Part shown: positions 35,501 through 44,101 of the stretch, piece after piece
Layout of the letters: every line of letters begins with the position of its first letter
Numbering within the stretch: the first letter of the stretch is position 1
Assembly: GCF_900141805.1 (NCBI RefSeq)
Contig: NZ_FQYN01000005.1
Location: forward strand, 186,001 to 250,000
From: Hymenobacter daecheongensis DSM 21074
Lineage (GTDB): Bacteria; Bacteroidota; Bacteroidia; Cytophagales; Hymenobacteraceae
Direction of reading: 5' to 3'
Length of the DNA: 64,000 nt
Notes under the pieces: generated by a model
What the model was told of the DNA's origin: nothing
The model's input: only the letters and a program-made list of their open reading frames with translations
The model's database searches: none
Translations under genes and position numbers: made by a program

Positions 35501-37466
35501 TCAATTCAATCGTGATGATGGTGCCGCGGCCCAGGCGCGACTCGATGGTTAGCTCGCCGCCGAGCAGGTCGATGCGGTTGCGGATGCCGGCCAGGCCGAT
35601 GCCCTGGAGCGGCGTGGCCGGGTCGGGGCTGATGCCAACGCCGTTGTCTTCGACGGAAATATGCAGGTGCTGGTCTTCGTGAATGACGTGGATGAAAACC
35701 TCGCTGGCGCGGGCGTGCCGGATGATGTTGTTAAGCAGCTCCTGCACCACGCGGTAGATGGCAATTTCGATGGGGCGCGGGCGCGGCTTTTCCAGCCCCA
35801 CCAGGTTCAGGTGGAAGCGCAGGTTTTGCTTCGGAATGCGCTTGCACAGCTCTTCCAATGCTATTTTCAGGCCGAAGTCTTCCAGAATGCCGGGGGTCAG
35901 CTCGAAGGAGATGGTCCGCGTGGCCCGGATGGCGTCGTCGAGCAGGCTCAGGGCGGTGGCGCGCAGGGTGGCTTCCGGGGCGGCGCGGTTTTCCAGGTTG
36001 AGCTTGGCCGCGTAGAGCAGCTGGCCCACGCCGTTGTGCAGGGCCTCGGCAATGCGCTTGCGCTCCTCTTCCTGGGTAGTCAGAATGGTGGAAAGCACCT
36101 CCTGCTGCTGGCGCAGCTTCAGGCGGGTGGTTTCTTCGGCCAGCCGCACCCGCTCGGTCACGTCGCGCACCAGCACCAGGCCGCCCTTCAGCTCGTTGTC
36201 GGGGCCCAGTAGCGGCACCAGATACGACTCGTAATGCCCCGGCTGGCTATGAAACGGCATGTTGTAGCGCGTCACGCGCTTGCCCTTCAGCACCTGCCGG
36301 ATGGCCTGCTCCTGGGGCTGCCCCCGCCACTGGGGAAAAGCGGCAAAAATATCCTGGCCCAGCAGCTCGGCGGCCCGGCGGCCGGTGTGCTGCTCCAGCA
36401 CGCGGTTCCAGGCCAGAAAGCGGCCGTGCTGATCGAAGGCCATAATGCCGTCCACGCTGTTGTCGAGCAGGCTTTCGCTGAACTCCTTCTCCGTGCGCAG
36501 CTGCCGCTTCTGCTCCTCCACGGCCGTCACGTCGCGCCACACCATATACAGCAACTCCTGCCCGCCCACCGTCATCGGGGTCATCACGCACTCCACCCAC
36601 AGTCGCTCGCCCGAGAGGCAGCGCAGCGCGAACTGGCAGCGCTCGGAGCCTAAGCGCCGGGCCTCGGCCACGGCCCCCGCAAACTGCTCGGCTACGGGCA
36701 GCGCGGGGTCTTCGGCGGGCACCACCTGCTCCCAGGGGCGGTGGCCTACCACCTGGGCTTTAAGGCTGGCCCCCAGCAGGTGCAGCGCGGCGGGGTTGCA
36801 GTCTATCACCAGGCTGTGCTGCACCAGCAGGCTGGCATCGGAGCTTTGCTCAAACAGCTGCCGGAAGCGGGCCTCGCTGGCGGCCAGGGCCTGAATGGCT
36901 TCGTGGCGGGCCGTGCTATCGATGATGGCCAGGCGGCACTGGGGCGGCTGCGCAGCGGTGGCGGGCACGGCCACGCCTTCGAGCTGGGCAAAGAAAGGCG
37001 TGCCATCGTCGTGCAGCATGGCCAGCTCGCAGGTCTGACGCTGCTCACTGGCAAGGATTTGGGCCAGAAAGCCGAGGAAAGCCTCGCGGCTGGCCGGGGC
37101 CACAAACAGCAGGAAGCGGCGGTGCATCAGGCGCTGGCGCACGGCCCCCAGCAGCCGGGCCGCGCTCAGGTTGAGCTGCCCGATAAGGCCGTGAGCATCG
37201 AGCGTGCAGTAGCCGACCGGCGCAAACTCGTAGAGGTCGACGTACTGGGCGCGCACGGCTTCGGCTTCGGCCTGGGCCAGCAGCAGCTCCTCATACTGCA
37301 TTTCCAGCTCAATCTGGTGCACCTGCAGCTCCTGCACCAGCCGCTGCACCTCCGCCGGACTTTTGTCGGCCACGGCCTGCGTCACGAGGTGGCGCCGGGC
37401 CTCGGCCCGCGCCCGCAGCTCCTGCAGCGCCGCCCCCACCGAACCAGAAAGCTCTTCAGACTGCAT
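35481..37466 (-). CDS. PAS-domain sensor histidine kinase (NarL-type HisKA_3)
   Basis: A 661-residue kinase with no membrane segment. A coiled coil (about 1-65) precedes three PAS domains (about 65-170, 190-315 and 330-440). The HisKA_3-type dimerisation domain has the phosphoacceptor His in EALHNGVGQLLYAAK (about 463-477). The ATPase has N-box VVQELLNNIIRHA, G1 VEDNGVGI and G2 GIGLAGIRNRI. It autophosphorylates and would pass phosphate to a LuxR-type response regulator, which is not adjacent. The last codons (LIVR and TAG) read into the family A repeat. It lies behind the CheB-CheR-PAS gene on the same strand, so the two may share a pathway. Confidence 0.94.
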   Translation of the reverse strand: MQSEELSGSVGAALQELRARAEARRHLVTQAVADKSPAEVQRLVQELQVHQIELEMQYEELLLAQAEAEAVRAQYVDLYEFAPVGYCTLDAHGLIGQLNLSAARLLGAVRQRLMHRRFLLFVAPASREAFLGFLAQILASEQRQTCELAMLHDDGTPFFAQLEGVAVPATAAQPPQCRLAIIDSTARHEAIQALAASEARFRQLFEQSSDASLLVQHSLVIDCNPAALHLLGASLKAQVVGHRPWEQVVPAEDPALPVAEQFAGAVAEARRLGSERCQFALRCLSGERLWVECVMTPMTVGGQELLYMVWRDVTAVEEQKRQLRTEKEFSESLLDNSVDGIMAFDQHGRFLAWNRVLEQHTGRRAAELLGQDIFAAFPQWRGQPQEQAIRQVLKGKRVTRYNMPFHSQPGHYESYLVPLLGPDNELKGGLVLVRDVTERVRLAEETTRLKLRQQQEVLSTILTTQEEERKRIAEALHNGVGQLLYAAKLNLENRAAPEATLRATALSLLDDAIRATRTISFELTPGILEDFGLKIALEELCKRIPKQNLRFHLNLVGLEKPRPRPIEIAIYRVVQELLNNIIRHARASEVFIHVIHEDQHLHISVEDNGVGISPDPATPLQGIGLAGIRNRIDLLGGELTIESRLGRGTIITIELTALIVR

Positions 37467-37471
37467 TAGCG

Positions 37472-37619
37472 AAATAGTGAGTTAGTGAGATGGTGAGTTT
37501 GATGTTCGGTTTACGCGAGTGGCGCGAATGGCGTAGTTGGTGCGAGTAGCGCAAATGGCGCGAGTGGCGCAGCTTGAACATCAAACTCACCATTTCACCA
37601 TCTCACTAACTCACTATTT
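37472..37619. repeat. Family A palindromic repeat, copy 3 (longest loop)
   Basis: Arms of about 36 and 44 bases with GTGAGTTTGATGTTC and its complement. The loop holds six 9-base units, CGAGTGGCG and variants, at 37516-37569. The CheB-CheR gene's last codons (KIVS, TAG) are read from the right arm. The right arm has one additional 8-base unit. Confidence 0.92.
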
Positions 37620-40611
37620 TAACCCCGAGCAGGATACAGCTGGTGGGGTGGCCTTCGCGGCGCAGGCGGCGGCCGTAGACGAGCACGCGGCGGTGGCCCA
37701 CGCCCGCGAAGTCGGCTTCTACCACTGTGTCGTCGAACTCGCTGGCCATGGTGCTGAGCAGCGCCTGCAGGTGGCGGCCGAGAGTGGCATCCTGCCAGCC
37801 GCCGCCCGCCAGCTCCCGAAACTGCTGCCCCCGGATCTGCTCGGGCACCAGGGCAAAGGAGCGGGCGAAGGAGCGGCTCACGCTCAGCACGCGCAGCTCC
37901 TCATCGAGCACCACCAGCATTTCGCGCACGGTTTCTACGATGCCCTCGGCGTAGGCGGTGCTGGCCTGCAGCTGCTCTTCCAAACGCTTGAGCGCCGTGA
38001 TGTCGGTGAAGGTGAGCACGGCCCCGCTGATGTAGTTGTCGAGGGTGCGGTAGGGCATGATGCGCATCACGTACCACTCGCCGGTGGTGGTCTGAATGTT
38101 GGTTTGCAGGCTCACCAGCCTATCCAGTACCTGCTGCACGTCCCGCACCAGGGAGTCGTAGCGCAGGTTGCTGGCAAAGTGCGTGATGGGGCGGCCCACA
38201 TCGGCGGGCAGCAGCCGGATGATGCGGGCCACGGGCGGCGTGAAGCGCTTGATGACCATGTCATTATCCAAGAAGATGGTGGCAATTTCGGTGGCATCGA
38301 GCAGGTTCTTCATGTCGTTGGCGGCCTGGCTCAGCTCGTCGGTTTTGCTCTGATGCTGCATGTTCAGCGTCATCAGCTCCTCGTTCAGGCTCTGCATCTC
38401 CTCCTTGTTGGTCATGGCCTCCTCGTTGGTGCTTTGCAGCTCCTCGTTGGCGCTCTGCAGCTCCTCGTTGGTGCTTTTCAACTCTTCCAGGCTGATTTCC
38501 ATCTCCTCAATGGTGGTTTGGAGGCGGTGCTTGGTGTATTGCAGCTCCTTATCGAGGGTAGCCACCAGCGCGTCGCGGCCGTGTTCGGCGGCGGCGGCGC
38601 GGCCGGGGCCACCCGTGCGCACTTTGCGGGGCGTGGGCACCTCCTCGAAAGCCACCAGCAGCAGGCCGGCCAGGCCCTCGGTGGCATCCAGCGGCTTCAC
38701 CGAAAGCCGCAGCAGCTGGTGGCCGGCCTCGGTTTTCACCCGCACGTTGTCCACCACCACATCGTGGTGCTGGGTGGTGGCGCGGTGCACGGCCCCGCTG
38801 ATTTCGAAGTTCAGCTCCTCGCGGGCCATTTCGAAGATGTTCATGGTGCCCAGGCCCGGCGCGGGCTCCAGGTAGCGGCCGGTGCGCCCATGCACATACA
38901 GAATCTCGCCTTTGGCATTGATAACCACGGCGGGCGGGGAGAAAGCCTGCAGCAGGGCCTTCTGCACCAGCGCGGCAAACGGCCCGACTTTGCGGAGCGG
39001 GGAGGAAGGCATAGCATCGGGGGCGCTGGCCAGCACGGCGGGGTGCCGCGCCAGGGAAAAAGGGAAATTGAGCAGCCGGTTCAGGGGCGAAGGCACGTCG
39101 AGGCGGCGCGAGAGCTTCCACTTCACATCGAGCGGCGCAAACAGGTCCTGAAAGCCGGTCAGGTTTTCGCTGGGCCCCAGAAACAGCACGCCGCCGGCAT
39201 TCAGGGCATAGTGAAACACGGGAATCAGGTTGCGCTGCAGCTCCGCCGACAGGTAGATCAGCAGATTGCGGCAGCACAGCAGGTCGAGGCGGGTGAAGGG
39301 CGCGTCCTTGTTGAGGTTGTGCAGGGCAAACACCACCGCGTCGCGCACCTCCTTGCCGATCTGGTAGCCGCCGTCGGTTTTCACAAAAAACCGCTGCAGC
39401 CGCTCCGGCCCCACATCGGCCGCAATGTTATCCGGATACAGGCCGCCGCGGGCAAAGTCGATGGCCTCGGCGTTGATATCGGTGGCGAAAATCTGGATTT
39501 TGAGGTGCGGCGCGGCTCCCGGCGCATCCAGGCATTCGCGCAGCAGCATGGCCAGCGAATAGGCTTCCTCGCCCGTAGAGCAGCCCGGTGCCCACACCCG
39601 AATGGTGCTATCGGGCTCCTTCTGGCGCAGCACGGGCAGCAAATGCTGCCGCAGCTGCTCGAAGGCTTCCGGGTCGCGGAAAAACCGGGTAACGCCAATC
39701 AGCAGCTCCCGAAACAGCGCTTCCACCTCCGCCGGGTTTTCCTGCAGGTAGCGCACATAGTGCGTAAACTCCTTGATCTGGTGCGAGTTCATACGCCGCT
39801 CAATGCGCCGAAACACGGTATTGCGTTTGTAGAAGCTGAAATCATGGCCGGTCTGAGCCCGGATCAGGGTGAAGATTTTCTGCAGGGCGTGGGCCGGGCG
39901 CGCCACCGATTCGGCCGTTTCGCGGAAGGGCCGGCTCATCAGCGGCTGGCTGAGGTATTCGAGCAGCTTGGCCGGCAGCTGCTCGGCGGGCAGCACGTAG
40001 TCGACAAACTCGGTGGCAATGGCCGAGCGGGGCATGCTGTCGTAGGCGGCGGTGGCGGGGTCCTGCACCATCACCATGCCGAAGTTCTCCATCACCATTT
40101 TCAGCCCGATGGTGCCATCGAACCCCATGCCCGAGAAGATGATGCACACGGCCCGCTCGCGCGCGTCTTTGGCCAGACTCTGGCAGAAAAAATCGATGGG
40201 CAGACGATGGCCGCGCGGCTGAGTGGGCACAAACAGCAGCAGCGTGCCGTGCAGAATGGACATTTCCTTGCCCGGCGGAATCACATAGACGTGGTTGGGC
40301 CGCACTTTCAGGCCATCCTGCGCTTCAATCACGGGCATATCGGTGGAGCGCTGCAGTATGCTGGCCAGATCCGACTCGACATCGGGCAGCAGGTGCGACA
40401 CCACCACGAAGGCCACGCCGCTGGCGGGCGGCAGGTTGCGAAAAAACCGCTCGAAGCCCTCCAGCGAGCCGGCCGAGCCGCCCAGGCTCACAATCGGAAA
40501 CTTATCGGGGCCGTTTTCGGTGCGCCGCGGCGCTTTGGCCGGCACGGCGGGCAGCGGGGCCGCCGAGTCGGGCTTATCGGCGGGCGGCGGGGGTGGCGGG
40601 GTGGTGGGCAT
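37606..40611 (-). CDS. CheB-CheR fusion protein with PAS domains (chemotaxis-like methylesterase/methyltransferase)
   Basis: A 1001-residue protein. A Pro-rich tail (1-40) precedes a CheB methylesterase domain (about 45-230). Its Ser-His-Asp triad is visible in LGGSAGSLEG, VVSHLLPD and FSGMGFDGT. A CheR methyltransferase domain follows (about 245-500), with SAM motif APGCSTGEEAYSLAM and CCRNLLIYLS. Then comes a PAS domain (about 550-640), a helical coiled coil (about 650-740) with ELKSTNEELQSANEELQ repeats, and two further PAS-type regions. There are no methyl-accepting receptors or CheA/CheW near, so it may control another pathway. The ATG at 40611 is chosen; an upstream TTG is possible. Confidence 0.93.
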   Translation of the reverse strand: MPTTPPPPPPADKPDSAAPLPAVPAKAPRRTENGPDKFPIVSLGGSAGSLEGFERFFRNLPPASGVAFVVVSHLLPDVESDLASILQRSTDMPVIEAQDGLKVRPNHVYVIPPGKEMSILHGTLLLFVPTQPRGHRLPIDFFCQSLAKDARERAVCIIFSGMGFDGTIGLKMVMENFGMVMVQDPATAAYDSMPRSAIATEFVDYVLPAEQLPAKLLEYLSQPLMSRPFRETAESVARPAHALQKIFTLIRAQTGHDFSFYKRNTVFRRIERRMNSHQIKEFTHYVRYLQENPAEVEALFRELLIGVTRFFRDPEAFEQLRQHLLPVLRQKEPDSTIRVWAPGCSTGEEAYSLAMLLRECLDAPGAAPHLKIQIFATDINAEAIDFARGGLYPDNIAADVGPERLQRFFVKTDGGYQIGKEVRDAVVFALHNLNKDAPFTRLDLLCCRNLLIYLSAELQRNLIPVFHYALNAGGVLFLGPSENLTGFQDLFAPLDVKWKLSRRLDVPSPLNRLLNFPFSLARHPAVLASAPDAMPSSPLRKVGPFAALVQKALLQAFSPPAVVINAKGEILYVHGRTGRYLEPAPGLGTMNIFEMAREELNFEISGAVHRATTQHHDVVVDNVRVKTEAGHQLLRLSVKPLDATEGLAGLLLVAFEEVPTPRKVRTGGPGRAAAAEHGRDALVATLDKELQYTKHRLQTTIEEMEISLEELKSTNEELQSANEELQSTNEEAMTNKEEMQSLNEELMTLNMQHQSKTDELSQAANDMKNLLDATEIATIFLDNDMVIKRFTPPVARIIRLLPADVGRPITHFASNLRYDSLVRDVQQVLDRLVSLQTNIQTTTGEWYVMRIMPYRTLDNYISGAVLTFTDITALKRLEEQLQASTAYAEGIVETVREMLVVLDEELRVLSVSRSFARSFALVPEQIRGQQFRELAGGGWQDATLGRHLQALLSTMASEFDDTVVEADFAGVGHRRVLVYGRRLRREGHPTSCILLGVKIVS

Positions 40612-40836
40612 GGGCAACGCTGGGGCACCGGCCAACGCGCCGCCGACGGGGCAGCGCGGGGGTGCTTTCCTATTCAAAGCTAACTACATTCTGCCGTGGC
40701 GGCTGGGTATGGACGGTTTTGGCCGAAAATAATTCGGGGGCACCCGTAGCCCTGGCCGGGCTTTGCACGTACGTTTTGACCGGCCCCACCCCGGTCGGCC
40801 GCCCCGTCGGCTCTCTTCTCGCCCTACGCTCAACCC

Positions 40837-41835
40837 GTGAACGGTCATCCTCATATCATCGTCATCGGCACCTCGGCCGGCGGAATGCCTGCGCTGTGCC
40901 AGCTCGTTGAGCAGCTGCGCGGCACGCTGCCCGCGGCCGTGCTGGTGGTGCAGCACCTGTCCCCCGACTCGTCGGGCGAGCTGCTGGTGCAGCGCCTGGC
41001 CCGGCACGCGGCCCTGCCCTGCCACCTGGCCGAAAACGACATGCCCATCGAGCCCGGCCACCTCTACCTGGCCCCGCCCGACCGCCACTTACTGGTGCGC
41101 GCGGGCAAGCTGCTCATTACCAAAGGCCCCCGCGAAAACCACTACCGCCCCGCCGCCGACACGCTGTTTCGGTCGGTGGCGGCGGCTTATGGATCCCGCG
41201 CCATTGGCGTGGTGCTCACCGGTATGCTGCACGATGGCACGGCCGGGCTGGAGTTTATCAAGCGCTGCGGGGGCCTGGCCCTGGTGCAGGACCCCGAGGA
41301 CGCGCAGTTTCCGAGTATGCCCGAAAGCGCGCTTCGCAACGTGGCCATCGACGATGTGGTGCCGCTGGCCCGCCTCGGAGCCCGCCTTGAGGAGCTGGTT
41401 TTTCAGAGTGTGCGCGAGCCGATACCAGTGCCGGCCGACATCCAACTGGAGGCCGCCATTGCGGAGCGCGTGGTGGGCACGGTGGAAGAAGCCGCCGTGC
41501 TGGGCGACCAGGTGCCCCTCTCCTGCCCCGACTGCGGCGGCTCGCTCTGGCAGATGAAGCACGGCCAGGTGCTGCGCTACCGCTGCCACACCGGCCACGC
41601 CTTCACCGCCGATTCGCTGCTAAAAGAGTCGCAGGAAGGGCTGGAGGAGTCGTTGTGGGTGGCTATGCGGATGCTGGAAGAGCGCAAAACCCTGCTCACC
41701 AACATGGCCGCGCGGGGCGACACGGCACTTAACCGGCAGTATGAGGAGCGGGTGGCAGAAATCAAGAAGCACATCAACCGCCTGCGCGAATTCATGCTGA
41801 ACGGCACCAGCGGCAGCCCGCAAACGGAGCACTAG
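40837..41835 (+). CDS. Stand-alone CheB methylesterase with C-terminal zinc-ribbon-like domain
   Basis: A 332-residue protein starting at GTG. Residues about 5-185 form the CheB fold with triad Ser in IGTSAGG, His in VQHLSPD and Asp in TGMLHDGTAG. The receiver domain of E. coli CheB is missing, so it may be active without phosphorylation. Residues about 225-265 contain CPDCGG and CHTGHAF, a rubredoxin or zinc-ribbon-like pair. The rest is helical. It is divergent from the CheB-CheR-PAS gene and probably shares its signalling network. A TACGTTTTG sequence about 65 bases upstream may be the promoter. Confidence 0.92.
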   Translation: MNGHPHIIVIGTSAGGMPALCQLVEQLRGTLPAAVLVVQHLSPDSSGELLVQRLARHAALPCHLAENDMPIEPGHLYLAPPDRHLLVRAGKLLITKGPRENHYRPAADTLFRSVAAAYGSRAIGVVLTGMLHDGTAGLEFIKRCGGLALVQDPEDAQFPSMPESALRNVAIDDVVPLARLGARLEELVFQSVREPIPVPADIQLEAAIAERVVGTVEEAAVLGDQVPLSCPDCGGSLWQMKHGQVLRYRCHTGHAFTADSLLKESQEGLEESLWVAMRMLEERKTLLTNMAARGDTALNRQYEERVAEIKKHINRLREFMLNGTSGSPQTEH

Positions 41836-42178
41836 CCGACATTGTTAACCCACTGTTTTCAAGGCAAATTGTGCGTTATAACGCATACAATCTTTGTCAT
41901 CCGGCAGTTGGCTCCGAGCCGCCGGATTACTGCGTTTGTTCGGTTGGCACATGGGTCGTCAGGCTCCCCTCTCCCCAAGGCTTCGCGCCTAAAGCGAACC
42001 GGGGTCGGGGGTGAGGTCCCCCAAGGCCGCGCCAGATACCCCAACCCCAAAACGGCTCTAGCTTTCGGCGGCTCACTTTTTAGCGTCCTTTGCGCCCTGA
42101 CTGAGCCTCGAAGCCGGGCGGGGGCGAAACATCCGCCCGGCTTCGTGGCTTTGCTATCTATTCCTCTTCTCCTTCCCC
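41836..42178. other. Intergenic region with repeat remnants upstream of the ABC exporter
   Basis: A 343-base gap without a gene. It holds a 14-base palindrome TGCGTTATAACGCA (about 41873), a degenerate family F-like stretch with CCCCTCTCC and GGGGGTGAGGTCC (about 41967-42020), and a 13-base-pair hairpin CGAAGCCGGGCGG at 42109-42145 in the leader of the ABC gene that could attenuate or terminate transcription. Confidence 0.6.
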
Positions 42179-43975
42179 ATGAAACTTCTCTACAGCTACC
42201 TGCGCCACTATTGGGGCCTGCTGGCCCTGGCCCTGCTGCTGGCCGCCATCAACCAGGTTTTTTCCCTGCTCGACCCCTATATTTTCCGCCAGATCATCGA
42301 CCGCCACGTGGTGAATGCCGGCAAGACGGTGTTCCACGATGGCTTCTGGGCCTTTCTGGCCGGCGGCGCGGGCATCCTGATCCTCAAGGCAATGGGCGTG
42401 GCGATGGTGTCGCGCATTGCCAAAAACTTTCAGGATTACTACACCAACGTCATCACCCAGCGCCTCGGGGCCGAGCTGTATTCCGATGGCCTGCGGCACT
42501 CGCTGGAGCTACCCTACCAGGTGTTTGAGGATCAGCGCTCGGGCGAAACCCTGGGCAAGCTGCAGAAGGTGCGCACCGACGTGGAGCGCCTGATTCAGAG
42601 CTTTGTAAATGTGCTGTTCATCTCCTTGGTGGGCATTATTTTCGTGGTCTGGTACGCCATCAGCGTGTATTGGCCCATTGCGGCGGTGTATTTTCTCACC
42701 ATTCCGCTGCTGGGCTCCCTAAGTTTGTTTCTGAGCAAGCGCATCAAGGTGATTCAGAAAACCATTGTGGCCGAAACCACGGCCCTGGCCGGCTCCACCA
42801 CCGAAAGCCTGCGCAACATTGAGCTAATCAAAAGCCTGGGGCTGGCCCAGCAGGAAACCACCCGCCTGAGCGCCACCACCGACAAAATCCTGAAGCTGGA
42901 GCTGAAAAAGGTGCGCTACCTGCGTTCGTTGTCGTTTGTGCAGGGCACCTTCGTGAACCTGATGCGCAATGTGATTCTGCTCATGCTGCTGTTTCTGGTG
43001 GTGCAGAAGATCATTTCCGTGGGCGAGTTTTTCTCGTTCTTCATCTACTCGTTCGCCATTTTCGGGCCGCTGCAGGAAATGGGCAGCATCATCAACGTGT
43101 ACCGCGAAACCGAGGCCTCGCTGGCTAACTTCCAGCTGATCTTGGACACGCCCAAGGAAGTGAAGCCCACCAACCCGCAGGTTATCGAGCAGATTCAGAC
43201 CCTGGCCTTCGCCGACGTACATTTCAAGCACCTTTCGGCCGCCACCTCCGCCTTGGATGGCATTTCGTTTGAAACCCAGCTGGGCGAAACCATTGCCTTT
43301 GTGGGGCCCTCCGGCTCGGGCAAAACCACGCTGGTGAAGCTGCTAGTGGGCCTGTATCCGCCCGCCAGCGGCCAGATTCTCTACAACGGCATCTCCGGCG
43401 CCCAGCTCGACCTTGACCAGCTGCGCGAGCAAATCGGCTTCGTGACCCAGGACACCCAGCTTTTTGCCGGCACCATCCGCGAAAATCTGCTCTTCGTGGC
43501 CCCCGCCGCCACCGACGAAGAGTGCCTGCACGCTATGCACCAGGCCGCCGCCGACGGCCTGCTGGCCCGCGCCCCGCTCGGCCTCGATACGGTGATTGGC
43601 GAAGGCGGCGTGAAGGTTTCCGGGGGCGAAAAGCAGCGCCTCAGCATTGCCCGCGCCTTGCTGCGCCACCCCACTCTACTGGTGTTCGACGAAGCTACCT
43701 CGTCGCTGGACTCTCTTACGGAGGAAGAAATCAGCACCACGGTGCGGGAGCTGTCGGGCTCGCGCCAGCACATCACCATCCTCATTGCCCACCGCTTGAG
43801 CACCATCCTGCACGCCGATAAAATCTTCGTGCTGGAGCGCGGCCACATCGCCGAGCAGGGCCGCCACGACGAGCTTTTGGCCCAGAAAGGCCTCTACTAC
43901 GCCATGTGGCGGCAGCAGATCGGCGAGCGGCCCACCGCCGATATTCTGCCCGCCCGCAAGCTGGCCAAAGCGTAA
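42179..43975 (+). CDS. ABC exporter, fused permease and ATPase
   Basis: A 598-residue half-transporter. The membrane domain (about 1-320) has six helices. The nucleotide-binding domain (about 340-580) has Walker A GPSGSGKTT, Q-loop QDTQLF, signature VSGGEKQRLSIARALL and Walker B LVFDEATSSLDS, with the H-loop in LIAHRLSTI. It works as a homodimer. Such proteins export lipids, peptides or drugs; none of the neighbours gives the substrate. It is alone between intergenic repeats. Confidence 0.95.
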   Translation: MKLLYSYLRHYWGLLALALLLAAINQVFSLLDPYIFRQIIDRHVVNAGKTVFHDGFWAFLAGGAGILILKAMGVAMVSRIAKNFQDYYTNVITQRLGAELYSDGLRHSLELPYQVFEDQRSGETLGKLQKVRTDVERLIQSFVNVLFISLVGIIFVVWYAISVYWPIAAVYFLTIPLLGSLSLFLSKRIKVIQKTIVAETTALAGSTTESLRNIELIKSLGLAQQETTRLSATTDKILKLELKKVRYLRSLSFVQGTFVNLMRNVILLMLLFLVVQKIISVGEFFSFFIYSFAIFGPLQEMGSIINVYRETEASLANFQLILDTPKEVKPTNPQVIEQIQTLAFADVHFKHLSAATSALDGISFETQLGETIAFVGPSGSGKTTLVKLLVGLYPPASGQILYNGISGAQLDLDQLREQIGFVTQDTQLFAGTIRENLLFVAPAATDEECLHAMHQAAADGLLARAPLGLDTVIGEGGVKVSGGEKQRLSIARALLRHPTLLVFDEATSSLDSLTEEEISTTVRELSGSRQHITILIAHRLSTILHADKIFVLERGHIAEQGRHDELLAQKGLYYAMWRQQIGERPTADILPARKLAKA

Positions 43976-43990
43976 TAAAATTAGCAGACA

Positions 43991-44101
43991 AGTAGCGCGG
44001 AAATCCGTTCCGCGACGAGCAGAGCGAGTTCCTGGCAGAAGCGCAAGCGGCGCAAAACCGGAACTCACGTTGCTCGTCGCGGAACAGATTTCCGCGCTAC
44101 T
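43991..44101. repeat. Family G palindromic repeat
   Basis: Inverted arms AGTAGCGCGGAAATC...GACGAGCA and complements enclose about 40 bases with GCGCAAGCGGCGC. It ends on the stop codon of the convergent matrixin gene, whose TAG is the TAG of GTAGCGCGG. One copy in this window. Confidence 0.88.

Noticed and set aside
37516..37569. Tandem 9-base units considered as a CRISPR array
   Set aside because: Units are too short, there are no spacers and no cas genes; they lie in the loop of a palindromic repeat.
37537..40683. A 1048-residue open frame on the plus strand opposite the CheB-CheR fusion
   Set aside because: It is full of low-complexity His/Gly/Gln/Ala, has no domain, and mirrors a convincing minus-strand gene. 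Antisense frames of this kind are expected from codon bias in GC-rich DNA.
35481..41835. A complete chemotaxis operon
   Set aside because: No CheA, CheW, CheY or receptor is found; only CheB and CheR-type domains with PAS and a histidine kinase.
42109..42145. Leader hairpin of the ABC exporter considered as a riboswitch
   Set aside because: Only one GC-rich stem is present; no conserved aptamer could be recognised. Kept as a possible attenuator.
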